From NCBI GenBank assembly GCA_947588955.1, contig CANPYX010000015.1:1-53961 (forward strand): a DNA stretch of 53,961 bases, read 5' to 3'. Shown in pieces: positions 15,001 through 23,212 of the stretch. The stretch comes from an uncultured Oscillospiraceae bacterium (lineage in GTDB: Bacteria; Bacillota; Clostridia; Oscillospirales; Oscillospiraceae). The notes under the pieces were generated by a model. It was not told the DNA's origin. It was given only the letters and a program-made list of their open reading frames with translations, and ran no database searches. Numbering within the stretch: position 1 is the first letter of the stretch; every line of letters begins with the position of its first letter. Made by a program: the position numbers and the translations under genes.

Positions 15001-15900
15001 TCAGAATTTTTCATCCTCGCCGATGTCCTTCACGGGCACGGTGACGTCAAGCCCCTTGAAGCCCTCGCCGATCACGCCGTTGGCGTGGAGCATGACGGCG
15101 AAGGAGCCGGGGGCCATCTCGTGGATGAGGTCCTTGACCTCGTATATCTGCTTTGGGGAGACGGCGACCATGAGGACGCTCCTGTCGCTGCGCTTGTACA
15201 TCCCCACGGCGGGGATGAGTGTCACTCCCCTGTCAAGGCGCTCCATTATGGCGTCCGACAGGCGCTCCGTCGCCTCCTCGTCGGGGGTTATGACCTCAAA
15301 GACCACCGCCTTGTTGAAGCCGTGGATGACCGTGTCCATGGTGAAGGAGCAGACGGCTATGGCAAAGCCGGCGTAGATGCCGGACTCTATGTCGCCGAAG
15401 GCAAAGACGGAGGCGACGACCACGGCGGCGTCGCATATGAACACCAGCGTCCCCAGGGAGACGTTGCGGAATTTTGTGACCAGGAGCCTCGCCAGCAAAT
15501 CCGTGCCGGAGCCCGCCACGTAGCCGCGGGCGAGCACAGCCCCGGCGACGCCGTAAAGCGCGCCGCCGCAGATGGCGGCAAGAAGGCGGTTCTCGGTAAG
15601 GCAGGGAAGGAAGGTGAAAAGGTCGGCGAACAGAGAAAAGGCGGCGGTGCTTAGCAGAGCCGACAGTGTGTAGGCTCCGCCCTGGACGAAATAGGACCAG
15701 ACGAACACCGGCACGGAGATGAGAAACACCACGGTTCCCACGCTCACGGGCAGGAGGGAGCTTACAATTACGCCGATGCCCCCGAAGCCGCCGGCGGCTA
15801 TCTCGTTGTCGGTGAAGAAGCAGTCGAGAGCCACCGCCAGCCCCAGGTTGCCCACGATGATGTACAGGAGAGATTTTAAGGAGACCTTGCTGATTTTCAT
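15001..15900 (-). CDS. YitT-family membrane protein
   Basis: A 299-residue protein with five or six membrane spans in the first 200 residues (LLYIIVGNLGLAVALDCFF onward, including the YitT-typical GGFGGIGVIVSSLLP) and a cytosolic C-terminal DUF2179-type domain (VFEVITPDEEATERLSDAIM, then RSVLMVAVSPKQIYEVKDLI). Family members are common in Firmicutes in several copies; the transported or sensed compound is unknown. The ATG at 15900 has an AAAGGG site. It lies 25 bases downstream of the Pr6Pr gene, and the three minus-strand genes 16579-14052 form a likely operon. Confidence 0.9.
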   Translation of the reverse strand: MKISKVSLKSLLYIIVGNLGLAVALDCFFTDNEIAAGGFGGIGVIVSSLLPVSVGTVVFLISVPVFVWSYFVQGGAYTLSALLSTAAFSLFADLFTFLPCLTENRLLAAICGGALYGVAGAVLARGYVAGSGTDLLARLLVTKFRNVSLGTLVFICDAAVVVASVFAFGDIESGIYAGFAIAVCSFTMDTVIHGFNKAVVFEVITPDEEATERLSDAIMERLDRGVTLIPAVGMYKRSDRSVLMVAVSPKQIYEVKDLIHEMAPGSFAVMLHANGVIGEGFKGLDVTVPVKDIGEDEKF

Positions 15901-15925
15901 ATTACCCTTTCCTTTTCGCGCCCGA

Positions 15926-16579
15926 TCAGATTATCCTGAATATCCGGCTCACGCCGTAGAGGACAAAGCCCAGGACTATGTAAAACGCCAGCGCCATGCC
16001 CACGTTTACGCACCACTGCTTTGGGCCCTGTTCGTCCAGGTCCATAAAGGAGTAGGGGTAGCGGTAGACGCCGCTCTTGGGCTCAGGGCCCAATATCTGC
16101 GCCCTTATCATGGCGAAGGCGAGGTACGCCAGGGGTATGAGCAGCCAGGCAAACACGGCGACGAACGGGACGTTTTTGTCGGCGCATACGAGCCACTGGA
16201 GGAGCGTGAGAAGCGGGACGAAGTAGTGGACGTCCAGGTTTTTGAAGGTGCTCCACTCAGCCTTGAACTTGTCTCCCTGCTTCTTTTTGTAGTCGGGCAC
16301 CAGGAGGAAGTGGTAAACGAGGTGCGTGACCCAGATCATCAGCGTCAGGCTGAAACGCACCCCGGCGCTGGCCAATGCGTCATAGGCGGCGCTGCCAGGG
16401 AGGGCGAAGATGAAGAGAAGCAGCTCGTATACGCCGATGATGAGATTTGAGAGGTTGGTGTAATAGGAGAAGGTGCCGAGCCTGTAATGTCCCTCGCGGA
16501 TGCCCGCCTGGAGAAGTATCCCCCACAGCGCCAGGACCGCGATGACAAGGGAGCTGACGGTATCGACGGTATGCAGCAT
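15926..16579 (-). CDS. Pr6Pr-family integral membrane protein
   Basis: A 217-residue membrane protein. The ATG at 16579 is preceded by GGGGGAA; an ATG further upstream (MFGG) lies within that site. Six hydrophobic segments are visible, with FSYYTNLSNLIIGVYELLLF, LIWVTHLVYHFLLVP and the C-terminal YPYSFMDLDEQGPKQW characteristic of the Pr6Pr (FAR-17a/AIG1-like) family. Function in bacteria is unknown. First gene of the leftward group and divergent from the ABC transporter genes. Confidence 0.85.
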   Translation of the reverse strand: MLHTVDTVSSLVIAVLALWGILLQAGIREGHYRLGTFSYYTNLSNLIIGVYELLLFIFALPGSAAYDALASAGVRFSLTLMIWVTHLVYHFLLVPDYKKKQGDKFKAEWSTFKNLDVHYFVPLLTLLQWLVCADKNVPFVAVFAWLLIPLAYLAFAMIRAQILGPEPKSGVYRYPYSFMDLDEQGPKQWCVNVGMALAFYIVLGFVLYGVSRIFRII

Positions 16580-16730
16580 GATGATTCCCCCAAACATATA
16601 TTATTCTGTCTTTAGCATATATCTTTCAGTCAAATTTTGCAAGTAAAATTTCATCGAATATTCACACTAAGCGCGGCGATATGTGCTAAAATGCAGGATA
16701 GATAAATATCGCGGCAACGGGGGACGGAAG

Positions 16731-17432
16731 ATGGCGTTCATAAGGTTTGAGGACGTGAAAAAGACATACCGCTCTGGAGAGGTGGAGGTTGAGGCGCTCC
16801 ACGGCGTATCCTTTGAGGTGGAGAAGGGGGAGATCTGCGTCATCGTGGGTCCCTCCGGCGCGGGGAAGACCACGCTTCTCAACATCCTCGGCGGAATGGA
16901 CAGCCTGACGGACGGGAGGATTTTTTTGGACGGCGAGGAGGTCTCCGCCTACTCCCCAAAGAAGCTGATAACCTACCGCCGGCGTGACGTGGGGTTCGTT
17001 TTCCAGTTTTATAACCTCATAGAAAACCTCACCGCCCTTGAAAACGTGGAGCTGGCGGCGCAGATATGCCAAGACCCCTTGGACGCGGCGGAGACGCTCA
17101 AGGCCGTGGGGCTGGGCGAGAGGCTCCGAAACTTCCCCTCGCAGCTCTCCGGCGGCGAGCAACAGCGCGTGGCGATAGCACGCGCCCTTGCCAAGAACCC
17201 GAAGCTCCTGCTGTGCGACGAGCCCACCGGGGCGCTGGACTACGCCACCGGAAAGCAGATCCTTCAGCTTTTGGAGGACACGAGCCGGAAAAGCGGCATG
17301 ACGGTGCTGATTATAACCCACAACTCCGCCCTCACTGCTATGGCGGACAGGGTGATAACCGTGCGAAGCGGGACGGTGCGGAGCGTCAAGCTCAACGAGC
17401 ACCCCACGCCCATAAGCGAGATCGAATGGTAA
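16731..17432 (+). CDS. ABC transporter ATP-binding protein, MacB/LolD type
   Basis: A 233-residue ATPase starting MAFIRFEDV at 16731 with GGGGGA upstream. Walker [10 protein letters not shown] (about residues 40-48), Q-loop region FVFQFYNLI, signature LSGGEQQR, Walker [13 protein letters not shown] and H-loop TH are all intact. This is the subfamily that partners FtsX-fold permeases in mechanotransmission, lipoprotein release or peptide export rather than ordinary import. The giant permease gene follows after 42 bases. Upstream, an extended -10 TGCTAAAAT ends at 16692. Confidence 0.95.
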   Translation: MAFIRFEDVKKTYRSGEVEVEALHGVSFEVEKGEICVIVGPSGAGKTTLLNILGGMDSLTDGRIFLDGEEVSAYSPKKLITYRRRDVGFVFQFYNLIENLTALENVELAAQICQDPLDAAETLKAVGLGERLRNFPSQLSGGEQQRVAIARALAKNPKLLLCDEPTGALDYATGKQILQLLEDTSRKSGMTVLIITHNSALTAMADRVITVRSGTVRSVKLNEHPTPISEIEW

Positions 17433-17474
17433 GGTTTGCGGACTTTTGAAATCGGCTGAAAGGTGATATATAGA

Positions 17475-20400
17475 ATGTTTTCGCCTCTTGCGAAAAACAC
17501 ATACAGGGAAATAACGCGCTCGCCGGGGCGGTTTTTGGCGATAATTGCCATAATCGTCCTGGGGAGCGGCTTTTTCGTGGGTCTGAGGGTATCGGAGAAG
17601 GCAATGACGGCCACCGCCAACACGTACCTTGACGACACCAGGTTTTACGATTTCTCCGTCGCCACCACCCTGGGGCTGACGGAGGAGGACGTGGAGGCAA
17701 TGCGGGAGAGCCCGGAAATACTGGACGCCGAGGGGAGCTTTGAAACCGACGCGCTGGTGAATTTCGGCGAGGACGTGGACCTGGTGTACTCCTTCTACTC
17801 CCTGCCGGAGAGGATAAACATACCGGAGCTTTTGGAGGGCCGCCTGCCGGAGAGCGCCGGCGAGTGCCTTGCCGACTCCTGGTCAGGTCTTGAGCCGGGG
17901 GATAAGATATACATATCCGAAAATAACGCCGAGGACGACCTGGAGCTCTTCACCCGCCGCGAGCTCACGGTGACGGGCGTTGTGACCTCGCCGCTCTACC
18001 TAAACTTTGAGCGCGGGAGCACCGCCCTGGGTTCGGGGTCGGTCAGCTCCTTCTGCTACGTACTGCCGGAGGTCTTTGACGCGGACTATTTCACCACCGT
18101 GTACATACGCTGTGAGGACATGCCAGAGGGGTACACGGCGGGGTACGACGACCGCTCGGAGGCGCTGGAGGACGTGCTGACGGCGATAGCCGACGCCCGC
18201 GCCGACGCCAGGTACACCACCGTTGTGTCCGACGCCCAAAGGGAGCTGGACGACGGCTGGGCGGAGTACAACGAGGGACTTGAGGAATACAGGACAAAGC
18301 GCGCCGACGCGGAAAAGGAGCTGGAGGACGCCGCTACGGAGCTTGAGGACGCCGCGGCAAAGCTTGAGGACGGGAAAAGGGAGATCGAGGACGGCAAAAG
18401 GGAGCTTGACGACGGGAAAAAGGAGCTTCGCGACAACGAAAAGACGCTCTCCGACGCCAAGGCGACCTTGGACAGCGCCAGGGCTGAGCTTGAGGACGCG
18501 AAAAAGCAGATAGACGACGGCGAGGCGGAATACGCCAATGGCGTCGCGGAGCTGGAGGACCGGCGCGCCCAGGGCCAGGAGGAGCTGGATTCGGCAAAGG
18601 CGGAGCTGGACGACGCCCTCGCCACGCTCAACGAGGGCGAGGAGGATTACGCCCAGGGGCAGAGGGAATACGAGGACGGCTGGGCGCAGTACAATGCCGG
18701 CGCATCGCAGCTGGAGGGCTACCGCAAACAGCTTGCCGATGGCGAGGCGGAGTACGCCGATAATCTTGCCTACTACCAACAGCAGAAGAAGCTTTTTGAC
18801 GACGGAAAGGCTGATCTTGAGGCAAACGCCCAGCGCATCGAGGACGCCCGCGCCACCGTCGCAAGCTCCAGACAGCTCTTTGACCTTTTGATGAGCGCCA
18901 TCATGAGCGGCGTGAACGACGCCTCCGGCGGGAAATACAGCTTTACCTCCGCCGAGGAGCTGCTTGCCGCGCTGCCGGGGGACAGCGAGCTTGCGAATAC
19001 CGTCACGGGTATACTTTCCTTTTATCAGAGCATGGGCGCTCCCGCAAACAGCGCTGACCTTCTTGAAGCATACGCTACCCTCACAAATGCCGAGGCGGAG
19101 ATAAAGCGGTACGACGACGCCGTTGCAGCGCTCCCCCAAAATGAGCAGCTGCTTGCCGATTTTGAGGCGGGGCTCCAAACGGGGAGGGCGACGCTGGACG
19201 GCTACCAGAGACAGATACAAAGCGGCGAGGCGGAGCTCACCGCTGCCTACTCACAGCTATATGACGCCGCCGCGCAGCTGCGGGACGCCCGAAAGGAGCT
19301 GGACGACGGCTGGGCGGAGTACAACGAGGGGCTTGCCGAGTACGAGGACGGGGTCGATGAGTTCAACACCGCCATAGCCGACGCCGAAAAGGAGCTCTCC
19401 GACGCCGCCGACGCCCTTGAGGACGCCAAAAGGCAGTACGACGAGGGGCTTGCGGAGTACGAGGAAGGGCTTGACGAATATAACGACGGGCTAAAAAAAT
19501 ACAATGACGGCAAGCGCAAGCTCTCCGACGCCGAGGCGGAGCTTGCGGACGCGGAGAGGGAATACGCCGACGGGCTTGCGGAATATGAGGACGGGCTCAA
19601 AGAATACGAGGACGCCAAAGCGGAGGCTGAGCGGGAGTTTGCCGACGCGGAGGCGGAGCTTGCCGACGCCAGGGCGGAGCTCATGGACGCGGAGCGGGAG
19701 ATAGCGGACATCGCCTATCCCGACGCCTACCTTCTTGGGCGCTGGGCAAACGTGGGCTACGCCTGCTTTGAGTCCGACGCCTCCATAGTGCGCAGTATAT
19801 CCTCGGTCTTCCCGCTGTTCTTCTTCCTTGTGGCGGCGCTCATATGTATAACCACCGTCTCAAGGATGGTGGAGGAGCAACGCTCGCAGCTGGGCGTTTT
19901 GATGGCTCTGGGCTACTCGCGGCTTGCGGTGATGGGGAAATTCCTCGTCTACGCGGGCTCCGCCACGGTTATAGGCTGTGTATCCGGGCTGCTGCTGGGG
20001 TCGCGGGTCATACCGCTGGTGGTGTGGCAGGCGTATAAGATAATGTACTCCTTCTCGGACAAAATAGAGTTTTACTACGACCTGCGGCTATCCACGGTCA
20101 CGTTCATAATGTACCTTGCGGCAATGCTCCTGGTCACATGGCTTTCCTGCCGGAAGGAGCTGGGGGACGTGCCGGCAAACGTCATACGCCCCAAGGCGCC
20201 AAAGGCGGGCAAGCGGGTGATTTTGGAGCGGGCGCCCTTCATATGGAACCGCCTGAGCTTCCTCTGGAAGGTCACGGTGCGCAACATATTCCGCTACAAG
20301 CTGCGGGTAATGATGATGATACTGGGCATCGCCGGCTGTACGGCGCTTATGATAACCGGCATGGGTATAAACGACTCCATAAAGAACGTGGTGGACTACC

Positions 20401-21389
20401 AATTTACCGAGATCTCCCGCTATGATTTCACCGTCACCTTCTCCGGCGATATGGATCAGGCGGCGCGGGAGGAATTCATGTCCGACGCCTCCGGGCTTGC
20501 GGAGGATTCGCTTTTCCTCCACCAGTCCAGCTTCACCGCCACGGCAAACCGGGTGGAAAAGAGCGTGTACTTAAACGCCGTGGATACCGAAAGAGCCGGG
20601 GACGTGGGAGAATTCATCGACTTCCACTCCGGCTCCCGCCCCCTCCCCTTCCCCGGAAAGGGCGAGGCGCTTATAAATACTGGGCTTGCCAAGGCGCTGG
20701 GTGTAAAGGCGGGCGACACGGTGGAGCTGAGGGACGATGGCGGCGCGGAGCTTACGCTGACGGTATCCGGAGTTTACGACAACTACATATACAACAACGT
20801 ATACATAAGCTCCGAGACATACGCCGGCGCGGTGGGCGAGGAGCCGGAGATAAACTACGCGCTTATTTTGAAAAACGCCTCCGTCACCACGGGCGACGCG
20901 CTGGCGGCGATACTGAGGATGGACGGCGTGCTCACCGCCTCCGCAAGCCAGGAGCTGCGCGACCGCATAGGCTCGATGATGGAGAGCCTCATCTACATCG
21001 TACTGCTGACCATAGTCTGCGCCGCGGCGCTGGCGTTCGTGGTGATTTATAACCTCACCAACATAAACATCCAGGAGCGGCTTCGCGAGATAGCAACCGT
21101 GAAGGTCCTGGGCTTTTACGACGGGGAATCGGCGCTCTACGTGCTGAGAGAAAACCTCCTCCTCACCCTCCTGGGCGCAGCCGCCGGCATCCCCCTGGGG
21201 CTTGCGCTGAACGCCTTCGTAATGAGTGAGATCAAGATAGATCTCATACATTTTACGCCAAGGGTGCTGCCGATGAGCTATGTGTATTCCGTTGCGCTGA
21301 CGATTGTTTTCAGCATGATGGTGGATGTTTTGATGTTCAGGAGGCTCAAGAGGATCAATCCGGCTGAGGCGCTCAAGGCGGCGGAGTAG
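17475..21389 (+). CDS. Giant FtsX-type permease with extracellular coiled coil
   Basis: A 1304-residue partner of the preceding ATPase. ATG 17475 is taken as start because AAAGGTGA lies 8 bases upstream. Layout: membrane span 1 (about 15-37); MacB-like periplasmic-core-like domain (40-245); a long coiled coil (about 255-750) built of seven-residue units such as ELDDGKKELRD, EYEDGLKEYED and AEAELADARAEL, interrupted near 455-570 by a non-repetitive section; then FtsX spans (SVFPLFFFLVAALICITTVS onward), a second core domain (about 990-1160) and three C-terminal spans (SLIYIVLLTIVCAAALAFVV etc.). The family occurs in Firmicutes and Actinobacteria. The coil, outside the membrane, could bridge to the cell wall. 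Substrate unknown. Confidence 0.9.
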   Translation: MFSPLAKNTYREITRSPGRFLAIIAIIVLGSGFFVGLRVSEKAMTATANTYLDDTRFYDFSVATTLGLTEEDVEAMRESPEILDAEGSFETDALVNFGEDVDLVYSFYSLPERINIPELLEGRLPESAGECLADSWSGLEPGDKIYISENNAEDDLELFTRRELTVTGVVTSPLYLNFERGSTALGSGSVSSFCYVLPEVFDADYFTTVYIRCEDMPEGYTAGYDDRSEALEDVLTAIADARADARYTTVVSDAQRELDDGWAEYNEGLEEYRTKRADAEKELEDAATELEDAAAKLEDGKREIEDGKRELDDGKKELRDNEKTLSDAKATLDSARAELEDAKKQIDDGEAEYANGVAELEDRRAQGQEELDSAKAELDDALATLNEGEEDYAQGQREYEDGWAQYNAGASQLEGYRKQLADGEAEYADNLAYYQQQKKLFDDGKADLEANAQRIEDARATVASSRQLFDLLMSAIMSGVNDASGGKYSFTSAEELLAALPGDSELANTVTGILSFYQSMGAPANSADLLEAYATLTNAEAEIKRYDDAVAALPQNEQLLADFEAGLQTGRATLDGYQRQIQSGEAELTAAYSQLYDAAAQLRDARKELDDGWAEYNEGLAEYEDGVDEFNTAIADAEKELSDAADALEDAKRQYDEGLAEYEEGLDEYNDGLKKYNDGKRKLSDAEAELADAEREYADGLAEYEDGLKEYEDAKAEAEREFADAEAELADARAELMDAEREIADIAYPDAYLLGRWANVGYACFESDASIVRSISSVFPLFFFLVAALICITTVSRMVEEQRSQLGVLMALGYSRLAVMGKFLVYAGSATVIGCVSGLLLGSRVIPLVVWQAYKIMYSFSDKIEFYYDLRLSTVTFIMYLAAMLLVTWLSCRKELGDVPANVIRPKAPKAGKRVILERAPFIWNRLSFLWKVTVRNIFRYKLRVMMMILGIAGCTALMITGMGINDSIKNVVDYQFTEISRYDFTVTFSGDMDQAAREEFMSDASGLAEDSLFLHQSSFTATANRVEKSVYLNAVDTERAGDVGEFIDFHSGSRPLPFPGKGEALINTGLAKALGVKAGDTVELRDDGGAELTLTVSGVYDNYIYNNVYISSETYAGAVGEEPEINYALILKNASVTTGDALAAILRMDGVLTASASQELRDRIGSMMESLIYIVLLTIVCAAALAFVVIYNLTNINIQERLREIATVKVLGFYDGESALYVLRENLLLTLLGAAAGIPLGLALNAFVMSEIKIDLIHFTPRVLPMSYVYSVALTIVFSMMVDVLMFRRLKRINPAEALKAAE

Positions 21390-21403
21390 CTTTAGAGGAA
21401 CCC

Positions 21404-22146
21404 TCCAAAGGGCCGCGCCCTTAATGGGCGCGGGGGATTGGCCAAAGCAGATATGCTTTGATTTATAATGGCATTATATCACATTTTTTGAAAATGTCAA
21501 GTAAAAATAATTAAAAATACTTCGTCATTTTCAACAAATTTTTCGGCTTCGAAGCCGCGGGGCTTTTTATAATGATTCCGCCATTAAATGGCGGAGGGAT
21601 TTACTTTCTCCTCTTTTGATTTCGCCAAAAGAGGAGAAAGTAACAAAGAGGAGAAAAGCGACCAGAGGGGGATTTCGATTTTCCCCCTCTGGACTCCCCT
21701 TTTAAAAACGACCAGTTAGGGGGGCTGCGGCCCCCCTACTGGAGACACCCCCAGGGGAGCGTATCGGCAGCAGTTGCATAAACACTGTGTAGGAGCTGTC
21801 CTGAAAGCTTTTGCCCGACAACAGAGCCAAAGCGCGGCGATGTTGAAGGGTAGGGCGTTCTGATACCACACCACGTTAAGCGGCTAAGCGGGTTCGAAGA
21901 CTGTGCAATTCGGCTTACGGGAACCCGCGCGCCGATTCTTCTGCCCGTGCGGGAAAGTTTCAGACCGCGGGAGCCGTCGTGAGTCTATACGGTGAGACGC
22001 ATAAAGCTTCTGCCGACCCCAAACAGGGTCCAGGGAGGGATAACATTATCCCTCCCTGGTTTCTTTTTCTCTTTTGTTGTCTTTTCTCTTTTTGGAAATC
22101 CAAAAAGAGAAAAGCAAATCCCCCGCGCCTATTAAAGGCGCGGCCC
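21404..22146. repeat. Long dispersed repeat, copy R
   Basis: The 773 bases between the permease gene and ribU hold no gene. They carry the second copy of the repeat at 4686-5271, in reverse orientation. Near-identical hairpins form its ends: GGCCGCGCCCTTAATGGGCG at 21411 and, inverted, CGCGCCTATTAAAGGCGCGG at 22124. Inside: an AT-rich part unique to this copy (about 21450-21600), an A/T hairpin (21603-21640), GGGGGGCTGCGGCCCCCC near 21720-21738, the conserved core to 22020, another hairpin at 22030-22062 (AGGGAGGGATAA/TTATCCCTCCCT) and a further A/T hairpin (22070-22115). No target duplication was seen. Confidence 0.85.
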
Positions 22147-22162
22147 TGAGAGGTGACACCTT

Positions 22163-22864
22163 TCAAATTTTGATAAGCCTTTTCACCCGCTTATAAAGCG
22201 GCAACGTTATCACAGATACAACCAGAGATTTTAATAGATTAAACGGCACCACGCACATCACCACGAGCCCCGTGACGGAGGTCACACGAGGATTCACCTC
22301 CTGTGCCATTCCGATTATCGCCTCGATTGGAGCGCCGTAGAGCTTGGAGAAGGCGGGGATGAGGTAGACGGCGTTGAAGAGGCTTCCGAAGACGGTCATG
22401 GTGAGGCCGCCGGCGACGAGGCTTATGACCGCCCTTTTGAAGGTGCGGTTGGTGTGGTAAATTACGGACGCGGGGAGCACGAAGGAGCAGCCCACGGCGA
22501 AGTTGGCAAAGTCGCCCACGAAGGCGGTGGTGGTGCCCTTGAGGAGGAGCTTCACCACGACCTTCAGAAACTCGCACACCACACCCTCCACAGGGCCCAT
22601 GGCAAAGGCGCAGATGAGCACGGGCACCTCCGAGAAGTCCAGCTTATAGAAGCTTGGCGCGAAGAAAAGGGGTATCTCCAGGAGCATTATGACACCCGAC
22701 AGCGCCGCGAACATTCCCATGTACGCCACCTTGCGGGCCGGCTTTATCTCCCGCCTGTCCTTTATGAGCAGTTTTTGAGCCGCCAGGGCGATAAGCACCA
22801 GCGCCGCGAAAATGGCGACGATCTCAATTATGAACGTGAAGTTTTCCTTGATGGTTTGAAGCAT
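22163..22864 (-). CDS. ribU: Riboflavin ECF transporter substrate-binding subunit RibU
   Basis: A 233-residue membrane protein that binds riboflavin and pairs with the shared ECF energy-coupling module encoded elsewhere. Six spans are visible. The segment KVAYMGMFAALSGVIMLLEIP, the motif DFSEVPVLICAFAMGPVEGV and the later FVGDFANFAVGC are characteristic of RibU. The ATG at 22864 has CGGAGG upstream. It is extended at the N-terminus by about 40 residues with an extra hydrophobic segment (FIIEIVAIFAALVLIALAAQ), as in several Clostridia. An FMN riboswitch precedes it, which makes the substrate assignment firm. Confidence 0.93.
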   Translation of the reverse strand: MLQTIKENFTFIIEIVAIFAALVLIALAAQKLLIKDRREIKPARKVAYMGMFAALSGVIMLLEIPLFFAPSFYKLDFSEVPVLICAFAMGPVEGVVCEFLKVVVKLLLKGTTTAFVGDFANFAVGCSFVLPASVIYHTNRTFKRAVISLVAGGLTMTVFGSLFNAVYLIPAFSKLYGAPIEAIIGMAQEVNPRVTSVTGLVVMCVVPFNLLKSLVVSVITLPLYKRVKRLIKI

Positions 22865-22880
22865 TTTTTCCTACCTCCGA

Positions 22881-22915
22881 ATAAAAATACGCGCCCGAAC
22901 TGTCCGTCCGGGCGC
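22881..22915 (-). terminator. Attenuator terminator of the FMN riboswitch
   Basis: Between aptamer and ribU, the minus strand has GCGCCCGGACGG and its arm TTCGGGCGC, followed by TATTTTTATT. FMN binding should favour this terminator and shut off ribU. The ribosome binding site lies just after it. Confidence 0.8.
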
Positions 22916-22948
22916 TTTTTACGCGTAAGGCCGCGGGAATGTCCCGCT

Positions 22949-23057
22949 GTCTTCTCCCATCCAGACTTTAACTGTCGGTACCGGAATCACACCGGTTCGG
23001 CGCTCTCGCGCTCGCGGACTTTACCGCCGGTCGGGACTTTCACCCTGCCCTGAAGAC
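22949..23057 (-). promoter_or_regulatory. FMN riboswitch (RFN element)
   Basis: On the minus strand the aptamer runs from GTCTTC (23057) to GAAGAC (22949), which close helix P1. The hallmark conserved blocks are all present: CAGGGTGAAAGTCCCGACCG, GGTAAAGTCCGCGAGC, GGTGTGATTCCGGTACC and GACAGTTAAAGTCTGGATGG. It senses FMN and controls ribU 85 bases downstream. Confidence 0.96.
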
Positions 23058-23212
23058 GAATAGTATCAAGTTGCGGTTACATTATATTCCCCCTTCGCGG
23101 ATAATGCAATAGGGTAAAGAAAAATAATTTTACTCCCCTCCCCAATATGACTTAATTCAACCTCTCCCCTTGTGTATGATTATGGTAAACCATGCGCAAA
23201 GGGGAGTTTTCA

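Noticed and set aside
18000-19220. 406-codon open frame antisense to the giant permease
   Set aside because: It is the complement of the repetitive coiled-coil codons, has Val/Leu/Arg-rich low-complexity content and no ribosome binding site.
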